This document shows, one piece after another, positions 32,224 through 34,864 of a DNA stretch of 34,864 nucleotides. A model generated the notes under the pieces. The model did no database searches. It worked only from the letters and a program-made list of their open reading frames with translations, and was not told the DNA's origin. Position 1 is the stretch's first letter; the number at the start of each line of letters is the position of its first letter. Source of the DNA: Legionellaceae bacterium (GTDB lineage: Bacteria > Pseudomonadota > Gammaproteobacteria > Legionellales > Legionellaceae); the NCBI GenBank assembly GCA_030148065.1, contig JASBUC010000001.1:1-34864 (forward strand). The letters run 5' to 3'. A program made the translations under genes and the position numbers.

Positions 32224-32245
32224 AACTAAAACATATTTTGGTTGA
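32224..32245. promoter_or_regulatory. Putative MarR operator, 22-bp dyad
   Basis: The segment beginning CAACTAAAACA and ending TATTTTGGTTG reads as an imperfect palindrome (18 of 22 positions symmetrical). It sits just downstream of the marR-type gene's -10 box, over its transcription start, and in the divergent intergenic region, where MarR dimers usually bind. Confidence 0.6.
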
Positions 32246-32247
32246 GT

Positions 32248-32276
32248 TTATACCACCAACAATGTTAGTATTCAAA
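32248..32276 (-). promoter_or_regulatory. Promoter of the MarR-type gene
   Basis: On the minus strand TTGAAT (complement of 32271-32276) and TATAAA (complement of 32248-32253) are 17 bases apart and lie 33 bases before the start codon. The 22-bp dyad follows directly. Confidence 0.6.
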
Positions 32277-32382
32277 CAATTATTTAATTCTGTTATTTAG
32301 AGGCTGTTAACCTACAGAGAAATAAATCTCTTAGACAATGAAAAGCCAACCGCCCCTAATACACACCTAGCAAACAAGATTT

Positions 32383-33387
32383 ATGCTTAAAATTTGTAAT
32401 GCCTCGATTCACCCTGGTGAAAAAACAACTCTAGCCCTGCCTCTACCTGAACAGTACTCCTGCTCTCCTATGTACATGCCGCTTAAAGTTATTAATGGCA
32501 AAGAGCCTGGCCCATGTGTTTTAGGCTTTGCAGTTATAAAGGGGGATGAATTAAATGGGCTTGAAATATTAAATCAACTGTTTGATTCAATTCAGCCGCA
32601 TTCTCTCAAAGGAAGTCTAATTCTAGTCCCTGCTCTCAATGTCTATGGTTTAACCCACTACCCAAAGACAACCCCTTCTGGCGTCTCAATTAACAATAGC
32701 TTCCCGGGATGTGACAACGGCAACTTTGGCGAACGCATCGCCCACATTTTTACTGAAGAAGTTCTTAAAAAAACCGACTACTGTATTGAATGTATGACTG
32801 GAGCTATGAATCATGATTTATTGCCTCAGGTGTATTGTAGCTTTGATAACCCTGAAGCTAAGAGTTTAGCAAAAGCCTTCCAAGCTCCGGTCGTCACTGA
32901 AGTAGAAACGCATTCTAGTGAGCTTCGAAAAACAACAGAATCTCTACAGATCCCTTTGCTTGTGTATCAAGCTGGTGAAGCAATGAGGTTCGATCAAGAA
33001 GCCATAACAATTGGTGTTGAAGGAATTACCAACGTATTATCCAAACTTAACATGATTGAGAAAGATAACCGAAGCGCAATATCTCCTATCTTTTCAAAAG
33101 ATGACGATTGGCTAACATCTCATTCTTCTGGAATTTTACGCCCTGAAATATCATTAGGCGAACACATCAAACAAGGAGACATCCTAGGAAGAATTTCCGA
33201 TCCTTTTAGTAATGAAAATTCAACCACTGTTAAGTCGCACCTCGATGGCATCATTGTCGGCATTAATCGCTCTCCTCTCATTCAAGAGGGCACCTCCATT
33301 TTTAAAATTGCATCATTTATCGACAACAAACGAGCAGAAGCCTCTCTTGAGAAGTGGGAAGATGAAAAACCAATCATAGAAGAGTGA
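32383..33387 (+). CDS. AstE/aspartoacylase-like (M14-type) protein with substituted zinc ligands
   Basis: A 334-aa member of the succinylglutamate desuccinylase/aspartoacylase family, normally zinc hydrolases that remove acyl groups from amino acids. The fold is recognisable: AVIKGDELNGLEIL (50-63), GSLILVPALNVYGL, NNSFPG, LPQVYCSF, YQAGEA (Glu199), and a C-terminal beta domain (GILRPEISLGEHIKQGDILG). The usual first ligand pair HGDE reads KGDE (Lys53, Glu56 kept), the DLHT ligand reads ECMT (Met138), and the substrate-binding DLNRSFPG reads SINNSFPG. Two of three zinc-ligand positions are thus lost, which predicts an inactive or re-purposed protein. The start at 32383 has a weak ribosome-binding site. 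It overlaps nothing but is followed within one base by the MFS gene, so they form an operon. Confidence 0.82.
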   Translation: MLKICNASIHPGEKTTLALPLPEQYSCSPMYMPLKVINGKEPGPCVLGFAVIKGDELNGLEILNQLFDSIQPHSLKGSLILVPALNVYGLTHYPKTTPSGVSINNSFPGCDNGNFGERIAHIFTEEVLKKTDYCIECMTGAMNHDLLPQVYCSFDNPEAKSLAKAFQAPVVTEVETHSSELRKTTESLQIPLLVYQAGEAMRFDQEAITIGVEGITNVLSKLNMIEKDNRSAISPIFSKDDDWLTSHSSGILRPEISLGEHIKQGDILGRISDPFSNENSTTVKSHLDGIIVGINRSPLIQEGTSIFKIASFIDNKRAEASLEKWEDEKPIIEE

Positions 33388-33388
33388 T

Positions 33389-34663
33389 ATGAATCAAGCA
33401 GAGGTATTAACAAGAAAAGGCTTATTGGTTTGGTCGCTTACAGCTTTGTTCTTTTTATACGAATTTCTTCTAAGGACTTCCGTCGGCACCTTTGAGCAAT
33501 CAATAGTCCACGAGCTCAGCTTGAGCCTTATTAGTTTCGCTTTAATAAGTTCTACAGCCTACAACTTAGTGTATGGCTTGATGCAAATTCCTGCAGGTAT
33601 AATCACTGATAGGTTTGGCTTAAAGTTGACTTTGACCATAGCCGCTGCTTTTTGTGGCTTATCAGTTTTAGGATTCTCGCGCAGCAATTCCTTTGAGTCT
33701 GCTATTATTCTGAGAGTTCTAACAGGATTAGGATCATCGTTTGGCTTTATTTGTTTACTTGTTGCTGTTTATGAGTGGTTGCCTCGAAAAAATCTTGCCT
33801 TGTATATAGGGCTATCACAGCTCATTGGCACCATGGGGCCAATGCTTGCCGCAGGGCCATTAAATAGTATTGCAGAAAGCGGCAGTCTAAGTTGGCGAAC
33901 AACATTTTTTGTGCTTGGTTTTTTTGGCCTAAGCCTCACCTTTTTTATATGGCTATTTGTTAAAAACAACAAAGAATACACAGGAAATTTTCAAATATTG
34001 AAAAGAGCTCAGCCACTAAGAGAATCATTAGCAGCCATCCTAACTCAAAAACAATTATGGTTAGTCGCAATTTATAGTGGCTCTGTCTATTTTACAATTG
34101 AGTATCTCTCTGAGAACAGCGGCAAAACCTTTTTAATGCTAAATGGTCACTCATCCTCATTATCCTCTTACTTATTGACGATTTCATGGATTGGTTATTC
34201 CATTGGTTGCCCGTTATTTGGATTTGTTTCTGATTGTATGAGTAGGCGCAAACCGACTATGATTTTTGCCGCTTGTGTGTGTCTGCTATCCATAATCTTT
34301 ATTACTTATTTAACAACAATAAAACCTATAATGTTTATCGCCTTCTTTATGCTTGGTTTGGGGGCAAGTGGGCAAAGTATTGGATTTGCTATCGTCTCAG
34401 AGCATTGTCGCGATGATTATATGGCTGCAGGCTTAGGGTTTAATAACGCGATCATAGCAATTTTTACATCCATCAATGCTCCACTCATAGGCTTCTTAAT
34501 TAGCCTCCTATCTCACAGCCATACGCCAAGCATCCTTGTTTATCAAAAAGCCTTTTCATTGATCTTGATATTTTTGACCATCGCCATCATCTGCTCAGCC
34601 TTTTTCATTAAAGAAACTTTTTGCAAGTCTAGAAAAGAGCCATTAAAACTAAAAATAAACTAG
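33389..34663 (+). CDS. MFS transporter
   Basis: A 424-aa, probably 12-helix inner-membrane carrier of the major facilitator superfamily. TM1 begins near residue 12 (LLVWSLTALFFLYEFLLRTS), and motif A, GIITDRFGLKLT, sits between TM2 and TM3 (70-81). A second, weaker motif A-like loop, GFVSDCMSRRKP, lies in the C-terminal half. The YEFLLR and MQIPAGIITDRFG wording resembles the Pht-type carriers of Legionella, several of which move amino acids or nucleosides; the substrate is not visible here. ATG 33389 follows the upstream stop by one base, so translation is coupled. With the acyl-amino-acid-hydrolase-like neighbour, an amino-acid-derived substrate is plausible. Confidence 0.9.
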   Translation: MNQAEVLTRKGLLVWSLTALFFLYEFLLRTSVGTFEQSIVHELSLSLISFALISSTAYNLVYGLMQIPAGIITDRFGLKLTLTIAAAFCGLSVLGFSRSNSFESAIILRVLTGLGSSFGFICLLVAVYEWLPRKNLALYIGLSQLIGTMGPMLAAGPLNSIAESGSLSWRTTFFVLGFFGLSLTFFIWLFVKNNKEYTGNFQILKRAQPLRESLAAILTQKQLWLVAIYSGSVYFTIEYLSENSGKTFLMLNGHSSSLSSYLLTISWIGYSIGCPLFGFVSDCMSRRKPTMIFAACVCLLSIIFITYLTTIKPIMFIAFFMLGLGASGQSIGFAIVSEHCRDDYMAAGLGFNNAIIAIFTSINAPLIGFLISLLSHSHTPSILVYQKAFSLILIFLTIAIICSAFFIKETFCKSRKEPLKLKIN

Positions 34664-34813
34664 TCGCACTTGATTGGGATCTTGCGACGTTCTAAACGAG
34701 CGAACAAAACAATTTGCCTAATCACCAAAAAAGATGCTGGCAATTAGATCTTTTTGGCTGTAATTGACACCAATCACACTATTGTTTGCCCGAATCTCCT
34801 ATGATAGCGTCGC

Positions 34814-34864
34814 ATGAACTGGTTTAGATGGATTTTTAGGAAACCGCCGTTATGTACCCAAGGC
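34814..34864 (+). CDS. Possible N-terminus of a gene running off the window
   Basis: ATG at 34814 opens a frame, MNWFRWIFRKPPLCTQG, that stays open to the window end. A TTGACA at 34764-34769 and a TATGAT at 34800-34805 are near but 30 bases apart, so they do not form a standard promoter together. Only 17 codons are visible and no family can be named. The rest of 34664-34813 shows no other feature. Confidence 0.3.
   Translation, partial: MNWFRWIFRKPPLCTQG

Noticed and set aside
32383-33387. Assignment as a functional succinylglutamate desuccinylase (astE) or DoeB
   Set aside because: Key zinc and substrate residues are replaced and no arginine-succinyl or ectoine pathway genes are nearby.
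34764-34805. TTGACA and TATGAT as a promoter at the right end
   Set aside because: The spacing is 30 bases, far from the usual 16-18.

Overview
The window looks like a chromosomal segment of a gammaproteobacterium. The ffh, rpsP-rimM-trmD-rplS, udk and fabI products are closely gammaproteobacterial. Very large, eukaryote-like or repeat-rich orphan proteins are interleaved with them, which is the style of host-associated Legionellales (Legionella/Coxiella/Berkiella-like). That placement is inference; no rRNA or other decisive marker is present, and I see no tRNA, CRISPR array or transposase.

Layout. 1-1.0 kb: a small orphan gene flanked by 7-bp repeat arrays. 1.0-2.3 kb (minus strand): a CorC/HlyC-type DUF21-CBS membrane protein. 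2.4-4.0 kb: a tandem pair of 178-aa exported, barrel-like proteins; each copy carries the same 3' flank, made of an 83-bp double-hairpin element plus heptamer arrays. 4.1-5.5 kb: ffh. 5.5-16.3 kb: a single 3569-codon gene resembling the giant DUF3638/DUF3645 proteins of eukaryotes, with a helicase-like core and a possible N-terminal cysteine protease. 16.5-18.7 kb: a 720-aa protein with kinase-like motifs and a C-terminal 41-aa tandem repeat. 18.7-20.7 kb: rpsP-rimM-trmD-rplS with its own promoter and a strong terminator. The two large genes therefore separate ffh from rpsP, neighbours in many gammaproteobacteria. 20.7-23.0 kb (minus): a 768-aa protein built from four diverged repeats. 23.3-25.9 kb: an AddB-like PD-(D/E)XK nuclease with an Fe-S cysteine set. 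26.2-27.0 kb: a 292-aa protein with three internal repeats. 27.1-29.7 kb (minus): a two-gene operon, saccharopine-dehydrogenase-like plus ALDH7-type dehydrogenase, probably lysine to 2-aminoadipate. 29.9-31.4 kb: udk-fabI. 31.35-31.71 kb: two 169-bp tandem repeats. 31.7-34.7 kb: a MarR regulator divergent from an AstE/aspartoacylase-like gene and an MFS transporter. A possible gene start runs off the right end.

How it fits together. The housekeeping genes cover protein targeting, ribosome and tRNA maturation, pyrimidine salvage and fatty-acid synthesis. The accessory genes (286, 3569, 720, 768 and 292 aa) look like candidate secreted effectors on architecture alone; no secretion apparatus is visible here. 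The MarR gene has a near-consensus promoter with a 22-bp dyad just downstream and probably controls the divergent operon. The first enzyme of that operon seems to have lost two of three zinc ligands.

The least explained signals are three non-coding repeat families: (i) 169-bp units after fabI whose stem arms differ between copies in a compensatory way, with a related unit after the nuclease gene, both overlapping the host gene's stop codon; (ii) the 83-bp double hairpin with complementary loops placed just after three stop codons; (iii) heptamer arrays whose copy number differs by exact multiples of 7 bp.
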